The notes: a model not told the origin generated them from the sequence alone. Counted from the stretch's first letter, positions 8,334 through 18,428 are shown. The stretch: DNA of 64,000 nt from an uncultured Bacteroidales bacterium (GCA_900544535.1 UQVH01000004.1:101680-165679); one strand, 5' to 3'. Numbers and translations are program-made.

Positions 8334-9983
8334 TTAGAAGAAGCAGAGGATAAGGGCCTGTGCAGCGACCACTCGTAGGAACATTGTCAGAGGGTAGACA
8401 GTCGAGTAGGCCACGGCCGGTGCGTCGCTGCCGGTCGAGTTGTTGGCATAGGCGAGGGCAGGGGGATCGGTGCATCCGCCTGAGACAAGGCCCATGATGG
8501 TCAGATAGTTGATCTTGTAAACTCCGCGTGCGATGATGCCTACTGTCAGCAGTGGAACGAAAGTGATGATGAAGCCCCAGATGACCCACCACATACCTGT
8601 GGTGTTGAAGACGGTGTCGGCAAATCCGCGTCCTGACGATATGCCCACCGAGGCGAGGAAGAGACAGATACCCAACTCGCGCATGAGCAGCGATGCCGAT
8701 GACGAGGTATAGGTGACAAGTTTGAATTTGTAGCCGAAGCGGCTGAGCAGGATGGCGACTACGAGCGGGCCGCCTGCGAGTCCGAGTTTCATTCCGAAGC
8801 CGACATTGATCGAGCCGACGATGATACCGAAGAGTATACCGACGAAGATGGTGATCAGGTTCGGCTGGTTGAGGCGTTTCATTGAGTTGCCGAGACGCAC
8901 GGCAAGACGCTCGATGTCGTTGAGGTCGCCGACAACCACCAGGCGGTCGCCCATCTGCAGGCGCAGGTTGGGTGAGGCGAGCAGGTCGACACCGGCGCGG
9001 TTGACGCGCGTGCAGTTGAGGCTGTAAGCGGTGTGGAGGCGGAGATCGCCGAGGGGCACTCCGTTGTATTTGCTCTGCGTGACGACGATGCGGCGTGAGT
9101 AGACCTGACTCTGGACTTCTTCCCAGTCCATCTCGATTTCATGGCCGATGACACCCTGAAATTTCATTTCGTCTGACGGGGCGAGCACCACGAAGATCTT
9201 GTCGCCAACATGGAGCTCGGTTTTTGAAGTCGGGATGACGACTTTGCCGTCGGCTCCCATGAGTCGTGAAACCACGAAATCACAGTCGAGGATCTGGTGG
9301 AGTTCATAGAGCGTCTTTCCGTTGATGAGCTTGTTGGTCACTTCAAAAGAAAGAATGAGGGGCTTTTGCTGGCTCCCTTCGATTTCGTCTTCGATAGCTT
9401 TGATTTCGTCCTCGGTGCGGATCTTGAAGATAGCCTTGATAAGGAGCATCGAGAGAATAATGCCTATTACGCCCAAGGGGTAGGCAGCGGCATAACCCAT
9501 AGCCATAATGTTGATGGCTTCGGTTGTACCGGCTGTCTGCTGAGCGGCTGCGAGACCGGGGGTGTTAGTCACGGCTCCCGACATGACACCGACAAGGGCT
9601 TCGATACTGGTATTGCCGTCAATAAAGAAAATCGCGAGTACGATCGCCACATTGAGCACTATTATAAGCACTGCAAGCCCGTTGAGAAGAATTCCTCCCT
9701 TCTTGAACGAGGAGAAGAAACCTGGACCTACCTGGATGCCGATGGCGAAGATGAAAAGAATAAGACCGAATTCGCGGACAAATTTCAACACCTCCGGATT
9801 GACAATATAGCCGAAGTGGCCCATAACGATGCCTACGAAGAGCACGAAGGTCACTCCAAGCGAAATTCCTCCGAGTTTAAGTTTTCCGAGGAAAATACCG
9901 GCCGCGATGACAAACGAGTAGAGCACAAGAGTGCTCGCGAGTTCCGTATGTCCCGGACCGATCAGATCAATTAACCATTCCAT
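8334..9983 (-). CDS. Aspartate-alanine exchanger family putative transporter with two TrkA-C domains
   Basis: Inner-membrane transporter of the AspT/YidE/YbjL family. The 549-aa protein has an N-terminal membrane block (residues ~10-185), two cytoplasmic TrkA-C/RCK_C-like domains (~200-370, with paired RLMGADGKVVIP and RMTVGDxLVVVG-type strands), then a second membrane block. The two duplicated transport motifs are visible: MSGAVTNTPGLAAAQQ in the first half and GLVSGGCTDPPALAYAN in the second. Substrate is unknown; an amino-acid or dicarboxylate exchange role is inferred from the family. It has its own promoter and terminator. Confidence 0.9.
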   Translation of the reverse strand: MEWLIDLIGPGHTELASTLVLYSFVIAAGIFLGKLKLGGISLGVTFVLFVGIVMGHFGYIVNPEVLKFVREFGLILFIFAIGIQVGPGFFSSFKKGGILLNGLAVLIIVLNVAIVLAIFFIDGNTSIEALVGVMSGAVTNTPGLAAAQQTAGTTEAINIMAMGYAAAYPLGVIGIILSMLLIKAIFKIRTEDEIKAIEDEIEGSQQKPLILSFEVTNKLINGKTLYELHQILDCDFVVSRLMGADGKVVIPTSKTELHVGDKIFVVLAPSDEMKFQGVIGHEIEMDWEEVQSQVYSRRIVVTQSKYNGVPLGDLRLHTAYSLNCTRVNRAGVDLLASPNLRLQMGDRLVVVGDLNDIERLAVRLGNSMKRLNQPNLITIFVGILFGIIVGSINVGFGMKLGLAGGPLVVAILLSRFGYKFKLVTYTSSSASLLMRELGICLFLASVGISSGRGFADTVFNTTGMWWVIWGFIITFVPLLTVGIIARGVYKINYLTIMGLVSGGCTDPPALAYANNSTGSDAPAVAYSTVYPLTMFLRVVAAQALILCFF

Positions 9984-10125
9984 TTGATTGAGATACGACA
10001 GAAATTGTTATATGAAATTTATTTTCAATCTTTTTTACCGAAATGCGCTGGCCGGGAAGTGGAGGAAAGCCCTGTCAATGAACCGTTGCGGGGCAACTTG
10101 ACGGTCATCCGCGAACTTGAGAGTG

Positions 10126-10133
10126 CAAAGTTA
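10126..10133 (-). promoter_or_regulatory. Predicted -7 element of the AspT/YidE-type transporter
   Basis: Minus strand reads TAACTTTG, matching TAnnTTTG. It implies a leader of about 135 bases before the transporter ATG at 9983. Confidence 0.4.
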
Positions 10134-10196
10134 CAACTATTTTCGCGTTTATTAACAATGTGAACAGCTGAATTTTGAAGCGGTTAAAAATTTTTT

Positions 10197-11606
10197 TCAA
10201 TCTTTTTGAGTGCGGCTGTCCGGTCTGAGGTTCTCAAGTTCCTTTTTCGCGACGGTCGTGCGGAATGAGCGATAGAGCAGTACTGAAGCCACGATCAGAG
10301 CGAGTGAAAAACTGTAATATACACCTACGTTTTTCATCTCCAGTCCTTTCGCGAGCAGAAGCAGGAAGGGCATACCAATAATTATATAGCTGACGATCGA
10401 GATCCAGAGGAGCGGTTTGACGTTTGAGGTGCCGCGCAGCGCGTTGGCATAGGTCAGCTGCACGGCATCGCCGTATTGATATAGGATCAGAGGAGCGATC
10501 AGCATCAGTGCGGCCCCTGTGACTTCAGGGTCCGGAGTGAAGACATGGATCAGGTTGGAGCCGCCGATCAGGAATATGGCCGAGGCTATGGTGCTCAGAA
10601 GCAGGTTGAGATGAAGACCGGCCGAGGTGATGCGGCGGATGCCTACGGTGTCGCGGAGTCCGGTGTAGTTGGCGACACGTATTGAAGTGGCGACGCCGAA
10701 GCTCATGTAGGTCATGAAACCGAGCTGGGCTATGGTGTTGACGACCTGATATGACGCAAGCTGAATCTTGCCGAACCATCCGGATACGATTGCTCCGAAT
10801 GACCACAGGAAACATTCGACTCCGCTTTGTATCATCACCGGATAGGATGTCAGCCATACGTGTTTCCTGATAGCGCCGATGTCATCTGAGCCGGTGTGCA
10901 GGCCCTTTCTGTATGGCCGGTAACGGTTTGAACGGCTGATAACAATGATAATTCCTGCCATGGCCATGTAGCGGGCTGTCAGAGTGCTGAGCCCGGCACC
11001 GGCCAAACCGAGTTCCGGACAGCCGAACTTACCGCCGATAAGCAGATAGTTTCCGATGATATTAACGATGTTGGCGCCGAGAATCATCCACATGGGAGTA
11101 GCTGTGTCGGTGGTGCCGTTGGCGGTTTGCTGGCAGCAGTTGAAGACGGCCATAGGAAGCAGGGTGGCGAGTATGATCAGGTAATACCGGCGTATGAGCG
11201 GCAGTAGTTCCTCCGGCTGTCCGAACCGGTCGAGAAAGAAATAGAGCGCGCCCATTATTGCGGTAAAGCCGACGGATACGAGTGTGTTGATCTGCAGTCC
11301 GGCTCGCAGTGTGGCTCCGACTCTGTCATGCTGCTTCCTGCTGTACAGCGCTCCGATGATAGGTGTCATTCCGGCCGCGAATCCCAGTTGCATCACTATG
11401 GCGATCATGAACAGACTGTTGACGAACGCGGCCGCCGCAAGTTCCTCGGTGCCGTAGGCGCCCACCATCATGGTGTCGGCAAAGCTGACGACAATGATTC
11501 CGACCTGTGTGATGAGGACCGGCAGACCCAGTCTCCATAGGCTTTTGTATTCCGGTTTATAGGCCTTCCAGAATCCGGCCTTTCCTGTCAGAGAGCTTGT
11601 ATTCAT
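10197..11606 (-). CDS. MATE family efflux transporter
   Basis: Multidrug and toxin extrusion exporter in the inner membrane, driven by Na+ or H+. From the ATG at 11606 the protein is 469 aa with twelve hydrophobic segments in two homologous halves. Typical features are ITQVGIIVVSFADTMMVGAYG in helix 1 and AAAFVNSLFMIAIVMQLGFAAG in helix 2. The open frame extends upstream to 11672, but that extension covers the promoter and gives no membrane or signal feature, so the MNTSSLTGK start is preferred. Substrate unknown. Confidence 0.92.
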   Translation of the reverse strand: MNTSSLTGKAGFWKAYKPEYKSLWRLGLPVLITQVGIIVVSFADTMMVGAYGTEELAAAAFVNSLFMIAIVMQLGFAAGMTPIIGALYSRKQHDRVGATLRAGLQINTLVSVGFTAIMGALYFFLDRFGQPEELLPLIRRYYLIILATLLPMAVFNCCQQTANGTTDTATPMWMILGANIVNIIGNYLLIGGKFGCPELGLAGAGLSTLTARYMAMAGIIIVISRSNRYRPYRKGLHTGSDDIGAIRKHVWLTSYPVMIQSGVECFLWSFGAIVSGWFGKIQLASYQVVNTIAQLGFMTYMSFGVATSIRVANYTGLRDTVGIRRITSAGLHLNLLLSTIASAIFLIGGSNLIHVFTPDPEVTGAALMLIAPLILYQYGDAVQLTYANALRGTSNVKPLLWISIVSYIIIGMPFLLLLAKGLEMKNVGVYYSFSLALIVASVLLYRSFRTTVAKKELENLRPDSRTQKD

Positions 11607-11640
11607 AGTAAAAATATCTTGCGGTGGAGATTTCGGACTG

Positions 11641-11648
11641 CAAAGGTA
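11641..11648 (-). promoter_or_regulatory. Predicted -7 element of the MATE gene
   Basis: Minus strand reads TACCTTTG, matching TAnnTTTG, 35 bases before the chosen ATG at 11606. This supports the internal start codon. Confidence 0.5.
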
Positions 11649-11664
11649 GTCATTATAAATGAGA

Positions 11665-11709
11665 AAAATCAAACCGCAGGCAAGAGTGATCTGTCTGCGG
11701 TCTGATTTT
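11665..11709 (-). terminator. Intrinsic terminator of tig
   Basis: Two 15-base arms (11665-11679 and 11695-11709) pair with one mismatch around a 15-base loop, with T-rich flanks on both strands. It lies between the tig stop and the MATE promoter. Confidence 0.85.
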
Positions 11710-11764
11710 GTTGGTTTATGTCTTATTCAGGCCTTCAGTGAAGGCGTCAGTTGCGGATATGATG

Positions 11765-13108
11765 TCAGGCTTCCTGTGCGATGGTCTTGAATTCGTCGAG
11801 GCTGACAGTCTTCTTGTCGAGACTGACGGCCTTTTCGATGGCATCGTAGAGTTTGGAAGTGAGCACCTGCTGAACGAGCTGCTGGCGGATTTCCGATTTC
11901 TCAAGCTGTTCTTTTGCGTAGCGGGTGATGATCTCGTCGTCGAGACCTGCCATGCCGTATTGGGCGAACTGACGTGCGGTGAGGAATTTGGCTGTCTGGA
12001 GCACTTCGTCTTCCTCTACCTTGATTTCAAGAGCCTTGAGGAGGTTGGTTTCGATGATTTCGTGCTTGATGCCGTTTTCCTGAGCCTTGAATGCTTCGTC
12101 TGCATTTTCGGCGTCAGCGAAGAAGAGCTTCTTGATGGTCTCGGCGGGAAGAACCATTGATTCGCCGTATTTTTCCATCATTGCCTTGTCGAACTGGTTG
12201 CGGAAAAGGATGTGGCTGTTCTGACTGAGTTCGCCTGCGATCATTTCCTTGAGGGCAGCGCGGTATTCCTCTTCATTGTGTACCTTGTCTTCGCCGAATA
12301 CCATCTTGTAGTATTCTTCACCGAGTTCTGCGGGTACGCTGACAATGATTTCAGAGATTGTCATCTCGAAGTCGCTCTTGATGTCGCCTGCGATTGCTTT
12401 GTCGACGTGGAGCATTGACGCGAGTTCGCCTGCATCGCCGCCGGAGGCCTTGTTGGGGTTGAAGACAACCTTGTCACCGGGCTTCTTGCCTGCGAATTTG
12501 GCAGCTTCGTCTTTGTCCTTGAAGTAGAGGGGGAAGACGATGCCGTCGGTTACCTGGATGGCGCCTTCGTTCTGGTTAACGGTGCCGTCTTCGTTGAGCT
12601 GCATGAGTGTGCCCTTTACAACGCCGTCTTCAGTCATTTCCTGACCGGGTTCCTGCTTGCCGAAGCGCTTGCGGAGGTTCTTGTCCTGCTCGTTGATCAT
12701 GTCTTCGGTGACTTCGATCTCATAGAAGGGATAGTGGTCCTCGTTCGAAGGCTTGATGTCGAGCTGGGGAATGAGTGCCAGGTCATATTTGAATTCCTGA
12801 TCACCTTCCTCGAAAGCTTCCTTTACTTCTACGGGAACGGGATGACCCATGACAGGCAGATTGTTTTCGGTGATGTAGTCGATCACGGCACGATAGACGG
12901 TGTCGTTGATGACATCGCTGGTCATCTGCTTGCCGAAACGGCGTTTGAGTTCGCCGAAGGGCACATGGCCTTTGCGGAAACCGGGAAGCACGTGTGTGCG
13001 ACCGATTTCTTTAAGTTTCTTGGTGACTTCGTCCTTATAGTCGTTTTCTTCAATCGCCACGGTAAGACGGACGTCTACGGGTGAGATCTCTTCCTTGGTA
13101 ATGTTCAT
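11765..13108 (-). CDS. tig: Trigger factor, ribosome-associated chaperone
   Basis: ATP-independent chaperone that meets nascent chains at the ribosome exit tunnel. The 447-aa protein has an N-terminal ribosome-binding domain with the signature LPGFRKGHVPFGELKRRFG (residues ~37-55; the usual GFRxGKxP motif), a divergent middle domain (~150-250) in place of a clear FKBP active site, and a helical C-terminal substrate-binding domain. Length is typical for the family. Loss of recognisable FKBP catalytic residues is common in Bacteroidetes trigger factors. Single-gene unit with its own promoter and terminator. Confidence 0.93.
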   Translation of the reverse strand: MNITKEEISPVDVRLTVAIEENDYKDEVTKKLKEIGRTHVLPGFRKGHVPFGELKRRFGKQMTSDVINDTVYRAVIDYITENNLPVMGHPVPVEVKEAFEEGDQEFKYDLALIPQLDIKPSNEDHYPFYEIEVTEDMINEQDKNLRKRFGKQEPGQEMTEDGVVKGTLMQLNEDGTVNQNEGAIQVTDGIVFPLYFKDKDEAAKFAGKKPGDKVVFNPNKASGGDAGELASMLHVDKAIAGDIKSDFEMTISEIIVSVPAELGEEYYKMVFGEDKVHNEEEYRAALKEMIAGELSQNSHILFRNQFDKAMMEKYGESMVLPAETIKKLFFADAENADEAFKAQENGIKHEIIETNLLKALEIKVEEDEVLQTAKFLTARQFAQYGMAGLDDEIITRYAKEQLEKSEIRQQLVQQVLTSKLYDAIEKAVSLDKKTVSLDEFKTIAQEA

Positions 13109-13204
13109 TTCCTATTTATCTGTTTTATTAGTGTTTACGCTTTAAAATCGTGATTTGCGGTAGTTTGGCGCGAAAGCGCTTCACACCGCAGTCCGATCAG
13201 GGTG

Positions 13205-13212
13205 CAAAATTA
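13205..13212 (-). promoter_or_regulatory. Predicted -7 element of tig
   Basis: Minus strand reads TAATTTTG, a match to TAnnTTTG, about 97 bases before the tig ATG, implying a moderately long leader. Confidence 0.4.
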
Positions 13213-13311
13213 ACAAAAAAATCCCAAAACGCAAAACTTTAGAGGACAGCTATTTTGACGGTGACTTCATCGACTGTCAACCTATAAAAATGGCAGCTGT
13301 AATCCGTCGCT

Positions 13312-14778
13312 TTATTGCAGCATAGGGTCAAATTCATCTGCCGGGATCTGATCGGGGGCTTTCAGGGCATGGATGATGTTTTTCAAGTGCTCGATATAGC
13401 CTGCCAGCATAGCTGCTGTCGATGCCGGAGTGAGGCGGAATAGTGTCGCCATATCTGATGTATTATGGCTTTTATGGAAAGTGCGGACGGTGTTGAGGAT
13501 GTCTTTGGCTTCGTCGAGCGCTTCTTGACGGCGCCCGGTGCGCACGAGGCTCATCAGATAGGGGAATGAGACTGCCGGTATATAGGGCCACTTGGCTTCC
13601 GGGAATTTGTTATGATAGACTCTGATGACGTCATCGAAACGCAGCGCGAAATAGCTTATCTCAATCAGAAACGGGACATCCTCTCCAAAACCTTTCATCT
13701 CGTCGTAGGTGAGGCAGATGACGGCTGCCGTGGCAAACTGTCCGTGGACAACGTGGTTGCGTGCCCATTCGACTGCGTCTTTTTCGCTGAGCAGATCGGA
13801 GGTGATCAGACTGCGGACGTAGGGGAGTGCCTTGTCACGGTCAAGCACAAGGAGCACGTCAATGGCCAATCGGGAGCCGAGATGCTGTTCGATGTATCGT
13901 GTGAGCATTTCGACTGCTTCCTGCTGACGGTTGGTTTCCATCAGTGCGGCGGCAAGCGTAGAGACATCGGTGTCTTCGGCCTCGCTCGAATCCACTATGC
14001 GGCGGTAGATGGCGACAACGGTTTCGGGATCGCGTTCCAAACGGTAAAGCGATGCGCCTTTGATGCGGAGTCCCATCATCGAGTCCGGGTCGATTGCGAG
14101 GGCATATTCCGCAGATGACAGCGAACTTTCATAGTCGTCGCTGTTGATCTGTACGGTGGCGAGCCGCAGCCAGAAGTCGAGGTTGAAAGGCTCTAACATC
14201 GTAAGTTCTTCGAAGAGCCGGCCGGCGGTCGGCAGATCGTTGTTTTCCTCCGAATGGTCGGCGAACTCGTAGAGGAATGTCTGCGGATAGGAGCATTTCG
14301 ACTGGATACAGTCTTTGTTTTTCAGCAGCCAGTCTTCGAGATGCAGCTCCATGGCATAGTCGGTGAACTGTATGATGCCTTCGTCGTCGAAATCTTCGGT
14401 CTCGTCAAGTATCTCTTCAAGGACCTTGATGACTTCATCGTTGCCGAGTTCAAGATTCGCGTTTCGGGCACGCAGGTCGAGGAGCTTGTTGAGCACTCCG
14501 GCGCTGCTGACCCTCTTGTTGAGTTCGGATGTTGTCTCGACGTCGCCGAACGAGTAGTAGAGCCAAGCGCGGCGTGTGGCCAATGCTTCGCTCTTCGGAT
14601 AGTGGATGGCTCCGTAGAGGAGTACTTCCATTTTGACTATGTAGTTGTCGTAGTCGGAGGCATAGTCGAAGATTTCGACGAGGTCGTTCTCGTCGAAAAA
14701 GGCTTCGGTATTGCCGCGTTTGACTACTTCCGATTCAAACTCTTCGTAGAGGTCCCGGCGGTCGTTGGATTCGTCCAT
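13312..14778 (-). CDS. Tetratricopeptide-repeat protein
   Basis: Soluble 488-aa acidic protein built of helical repeats, with TPR-like units visible as AGRLFEELTMLEPFNLDFWLRLA and SSLSSAEYALAIDPDSMMGLRIKGA (residues ~180-240) and LARTGRRQEALDEA-like units near the C-terminus. No signal peptide or membrane segment. Bacteroidales genomes carry this type of cytoplasmic TPR protein widely, but no function is established. It follows glnS by 73 bases, separated by a strong hairpin. Confidence 0.8.
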   Translation of the reverse strand: MDESNDRRDLYEEFESEVVKRGNTEAFFDENDLVEIFDYASDYDNYIVKMEVLLYGAIHYPKSEALATRRAWLYYSFGDVETTSELNKRVSSAGVLNKLLDLRARNANLELGNDEVIKVLEEILDETEDFDDEGIIQFTDYAMELHLEDWLLKNKDCIQSKCSYPQTFLYEFADHSEENNDLPTAGRLFEELTMLEPFNLDFWLRLATVQINSDDYESSLSSAEYALAIDPDSMMGLRIKGASLYRLERDPETVVAIYRRIVDSSEAEDTDVSTLAAALMETNRQQEAVEMLTRYIEQHLGSRLAIDVLLVLDRDKALPYVRSLITSDLLSEKDAVEWARNHVVHGQFATAAVICLTYDEMKGFGEDVPFLIEISYFALRFDDVIRVYHNKFPEAKWPYIPAVSFPYLMSLVRTGRRQEALDEAKDILNTVRTFHKSHNTSDMATLFRLTPASTAAMLAGYIEHLKNIIHALKAPDQIPADEFDPMLQ

Positions 14779-14799
14779 TCAGTCAGGGGGTGAGGATGA

Positions 14800-14838
14800 G
14801 CGGAGCGTGTCTAAGTTATGGGTTTAAACACGCTCCGC
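14800..14838 (-). terminator. Strong hairpin between glnS and the TPR gene
   Basis: A perfect 11-bp GC-rich stem (arms 14800-14810 and 14828-14838, 17-base loop) lies just after the glnS stop. It lacks a good T run on either strand, so it may be a weak terminator or an mRNA-stabilising 3' structure. Confidence 0.5.
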
Positions 14839-14851
14839 AATATTGTTGTGA

Positions 14852-16552
14852 TTATTTCTGGGCTTTTTCCCAGCTGTCTTTAAGGGCAATCGTGCGGTTG
14901 AAGATGAGGTTGTCGGCTGTCGAGTCGGGGTCGAGGGTGAAGTAGCCAATGCGCTGGAATTGCAAGGGAAGACCCGGTGCGGCGATCTTGGCCAGATATG
15001 GCTCGACTTTGATATTGTCCACAACTTTCAGCGAGTCGGGGTTGAGCATTTCCCGGAAATCGCGGTCAGGTTCGGCTGCGGGGTTCTCGACGTTGAACAG
15101 GCGGTCGTAGAGACGTGCGGTGGCGTTGACAGCGTGTGAGGCCGATACCCAGTGGAGTGTTCCCTTGACCTTGCGCATGCTTCCGGGGAGTCCGCTGCGG
15201 GTTTCGGGGTCGTAGGTGCAGTAGATCTCCTCGATATTGCCGTCGGCATCTTTCTTTACACCTGTACATTTAATAATATATGCGCCTTTGAGACGGACTT
15301 CGCTGTCGGGAGCGAGACGGAAGAATTTTTTCGGGGGATTTTCCATGAAGTCGTCGCGTTCGATATAGATCTCGCGGCTGAACGGCATTTCATGTGTACC
15401 CGATCCGGGTTCTTCGGGATTGTTTTCCATCTCGACAGTCTCTGTCTGGCCTTCGGGGTAGTTGGTGATGACAACTTTGACGGGGTTGATGACCGCCATG
15501 CCGCGGGTTGCCACTTTGTTGAGGTCGTCGCGTACGGCATGTTCGAGCAGCGAAATGCTGTTGAGCGCCTCGTATTTAGTGTAACCGATGGTGTCGATGA
15601 AGTTGCGGATGGAACGTGGTGTGTAGCCGCGGCGGCGCAGTCCTGAGATGGTCGGCATACGGGGGTCGTCCCAGCCGGCTACGAGTCCTTCCTTGACAAG
15701 CTGGAGGAGCTTGCGTTTCGACATTACGGTATATGTGAGGTTCAGACGGTTGAATTCGATCTGTCGGGGGCAGTAGCTTTCGTCGGCGAGTTCCTTGACG
15801 AAGTATTCGTAAAGCGGACGGTGTACCACAAACTCAAGGGTACAGATCGAGTGGGTGACCCCTTCGAAATAGTCGCTCTGTCCGTGTGCGAAGTCATACA
15901 TCGGGTAGACTTTCCACGTTGTTCCGGTGCGGTGGTGGGGAGTCTTGATGATTCGGTACATGATCGGGTCGCGGAAGTGCATGTTGGGGTTGGCCATGTC
16001 GATTTTGGCGCGGAGCACACGGGCTCCTTCCTCGAATTCGCCCTGATTCATGCGCATGAAGAGGTCGAGGTTTTCTTCTACCGAACGGTTGCGGTAGGGG
16101 CTTTCTGTTCCGGGTTGTGTCGGGGTACCTTTCTGGGCTGCGATCTCCTCGGAGGTCTGGTCATCGACATAAGCTTTGCCTTCTTTGATCAGGCGTACGG
16201 CAAGATCGAAGAGCTGTGGGAAGTAATCCGAGGCATAATATTCGCGGTCGCCCCAGTCGAAACCGAGCCAGTGGATGTCTTCACGGATGGAGTCGATGTA
16301 TTCCACATCCTCTTTGACGGGGTTGGTGTCATCAAAGCGCAGGTTGCAGGTGCCTCCGAATTTTTCGGCGATTCCGAAGTCCATGCAGATTGCTTTTGCA
16401 TGGCCGATGTGGAGATAACCGTTTGGTTCCGGCGGGAAGCGTGTGTTGAGACGGCCGCCGTTTTTACCGGCCTGAAGATCTTCGAGCACAAGTTGCTCGA
16501 CAAAATTGAGTCCCTTGGATTCCTGAGCTGTGGATGAGGTGTTATTTTCCAT
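14852..16552 (-). CDS. glnS: Glutaminyl-tRNA synthetase
   Basis: Charges tRNA-Gln directly. The protein from the ATG at 16552 is 566 aa, close to the ~550-aa bacterial norm. Class I motifs are present: PPEPNGYLHIGHAKAI (HIGH) near residue 47 and MSKRKL (KMSKS-type) near residue 290, plus RFDDTNP and the GlnRS-typical two beta-barrel C-terminal half. The frame continues upstream to 16597 but the predicted -7 element is at 16595-16602, so translation must begin later. GlnRS presence is usual for Bacteroidetes. Confidence 0.95.
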   Translation of the reverse strand: MENNTSSTAQESKGLNFVEQLVLEDLQAGKNGGRLNTRFPPEPNGYLHIGHAKAICMDFGIAEKFGGTCNLRFDDTNPVKEDVEYIDSIREDIHWLGFDWGDREYYASDYFPQLFDLAVRLIKEGKAYVDDQTSEEIAAQKGTPTQPGTESPYRNRSVEENLDLFMRMNQGEFEEGARVLRAKIDMANPNMHFRDPIMYRIIKTPHHRTGTTWKVYPMYDFAHGQSDYFEGVTHSICTLEFVVHRPLYEYFVKELADESYCPRQIEFNRLNLTYTVMSKRKLLQLVKEGLVAGWDDPRMPTISGLRRRGYTPRSIRNFIDTIGYTKYEALNSISLLEHAVRDDLNKVATRGMAVINPVKVVITNYPEGQTETVEMENNPEEPGSGTHEMPFSREIYIERDDFMENPPKKFFRLAPDSEVRLKGAYIIKCTGVKKDADGNIEEIYCTYDPETRSGLPGSMRKVKGTLHWVSASHAVNATARLYDRLFNVENPAAEPDRDFREMLNPDSLKVVDNIKVEPYLAKIAAPGLPLQFQRIGYFTLDPDSTADNLIFNRTIALKDSWEKAQK

Positions 16553-16594
16553 TGTGCGGGCTGTGTTGTGATTTCTTGCAGTAATTTTAAAATG

Positions 16595-16602
16595 CAAAGT
16601 TA
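16595..16602 (-). promoter_or_regulatory. Predicted -7 element of glnS
   Basis: Minus strand reads TAACTTTG, matching TAnnTTTG, 42 bases before the chosen ATG at 16552. Confidence 0.45.
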
Positions 16603-16690
16603 GTCAGAATTTTTGTAACTGCATAAATTTTTATCGTGTGTGCGCGGTTTTGGCATTTTCAGAAGATCTTCGCTGTGTTGATATGGCGTT

Positions 16691-18370
16691 TCAGTCCATC
16701 GTACAGTCGAGAAATCCGAAAACTTCCGTGGAGACTTCTCCGAGTATGCCGGCAGTAGCGTTGACGCCGCATTGGACCATGATGAAGTCTATATATTTAA
16801 GGTCGACGGGTCGTCGGGAGGCCGACATGGCGTTTTCGATCTTGAAATAGTTGTAGTTCATTCCGGCGTCGTGGTTGTCCGAATCCGAGAGGCGGTCACT
16901 CCCCATGTTGTCGGCGTATCCCCAGTCGAAAGGAGCGTTTGACCATTCGTCGGTGAACGTCGTGCGTGCCTCTAAGCGTGTTCCGGTCAGGGTGTAGCTA
17001 TCTGCGTTTTGCCATGACGGATAGGAGGGGTGGACAGTCAGAATGCCGGTGTTGTTGCGGCTGTCCGTCCACATGATCGGGGCGCCCTGGGATGCTGGAC
17101 GATAGTAGGTGGCGGAATAGTTGTAGCTGGTTTCGCTTTTGTCGGTCTCGCTTCCGCGCAGTTCATACCAGTTGTCATCGGGAAGACCGTTGCCGTTTTC
17201 GTCCTGCATCACCCACACGATTCCCGGCTCGTTGCTCGTGCGGAACGAGTTGCCTCCGATGGCGAAGTCATATTCGCCGGAGATATTTCTGACACTGTGG
17301 TCGAATCCGACAATGATATAGCCTCCGAATCCTCCTAAGGAGACATCCTGTCGGTTGGATAGGCGGCGCTCGGCTTCACGGCAGGCATCGGCCATCGTGG
17401 ACGAGGCAATCTGATGGACGAATTGCCCCGGTGCGGGCATGAATTCATACACGGTCACTCTATCGCTGGAACTTCCAGCGGTGGCGGGGCGATAGTGCTC
17501 GTCTTCGGTTGATGGAAGGCAGGTTACTGTGACTGAGGCTTCGCTGTCCGTTCCTTCAGATGAAACCTTTACGCTGACTATCGCCTGTCCGGGTGCCGTT
17601 GGCGTGTAGTCGAATGTCGCATCTTTTTCATTCGGCATCACTTTGCCGTCAACAATCCATTCGTAGGTGGTATCGTCGCCTGCGTTTCTGACTATTGGTG
17701 CAAGGCACACGGAGCGTCCGCTGAGAGTCTCTATTTCAGACCGGGGAAAGCTGACCGACAGCTTCGGACGCAGTCCGACTTCTATTTTCATCTCTGCCGA
17801 GCCGGTGCCGTCCTCATTCGTGACTTCAAGCCGCAGATTGTAAGTTCCTTCTTTGTCTGCTTTGAATGTGAAAGCCGGCTGTGAACCCGCCGGGACGTTG
17901 TCAAGAAGCCATCGGTATGTCGCGCCGGTATCACCACCGGTGTTGACAGCCGGAACAATCGTAAGTTCCCGGCCAATGACGGTTTGCATGGCGGTAGGGA
18001 GCGTGACGGTAGGGATTATTTGCGAGAGCACATCAATTCTGATCTCCTCGCTGGCTGAACCGTTGTCAGCATCCACATAGAACGTGAAATAAAACACGCC
18101 CTCTGTTTCAGATGAAAAATTCAGCGTCAGGCCGGTGGCCACGGTTTTGCCCTCGTCGTTAGTCCATTTGTAGCGCGGGTTCACCGCATTTTCGACCGCC
18201 GGAGTGATTGACAGTTGTTTCCTCGTCTTAAGTTCATAGACACCCGAAAGGTTGTCGAACGTGACACTGATCGGCTTCCGGTCCGGAGCTGTAATATCAT
18301 TGTCAGTATTGCAGCTCCACAGGCAGCACAGAAACAGGAAATATGAAATGATTGAAATGTGACGTCTCAT
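16691..18370 (-). CDS. PKD-domain surface lipoprotein
   Basis: Exported 559-aa lipoprotein: a hydrophobic signal ends in LWSC, with Cys ~20 as lipidation site. Residues ~35-290 hold three or four tandem immunoglobulin-like PKD repeats, each with a YKWTNDEGK / YRWLLDN / YEWIVDGK core. The C-terminal ~260 residues form a separate domain (GGFGGYIIVGFDHSVRN, then DENGNGLPDDNWYELRGSE) of a type found in Bacteroidetes cell-surface proteins, often beside TonB-dependent uptake systems. No such partner is next to it here. Probably surface-exposed binding or adhesion; ligand unknown. Confidence 0.75.
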   Translation of the reverse strand: MRRHISIISYFLFLCCLWSCNTDNDITAPDRKPISVTFDNLSGVYELKTRKQLSITPAVENAVNPRYKWTNDEGKTVATGLTLNFSSETEGVFYFTFYVDADNGSASEEIRIDVLSQIIPTVTLPTAMQTVIGRELTIVPAVNTGGDTGATYRWLLDNVPAGSQPAFTFKADKEGTYNLRLEVTNEDGTGSAEMKIEVGLRPKLSVSFPRSEIETLSGRSVCLAPIVRNAGDDTTYEWIVDGKVMPNEKDATFDYTPTAPGQAIVSVKVSSEGTDSEASVTVTCLPSTEDEHYRPATAGSSSDRVTVYEFMPAPGQFVHQIASSTMADACREAERRLSNRQDVSLGGFGGYIIVGFDHSVRNISGEYDFAIGGNSFRTSNEPGIVWVMQDENGNGLPDDNWYELRGSETDKSETSYNYSATYYRPASQGAPIMWTDSRNNTGILTVHPSYPSWQNADSYTLTGTRLEARTTFTDEWSNAPFDWGYADNMGSDRLSDSDNHDAGMNYNYFKIENAMSASRRPVDLKYIDFIMVQCGVNATAGILGEVSTEVFGFLDCTMD

Positions 18371-18428
18371 AGAAATCTTGCTGATGAAATTAAGAATGTC
18401 CGCATGAAAAGCTGAACGTAAATATCGT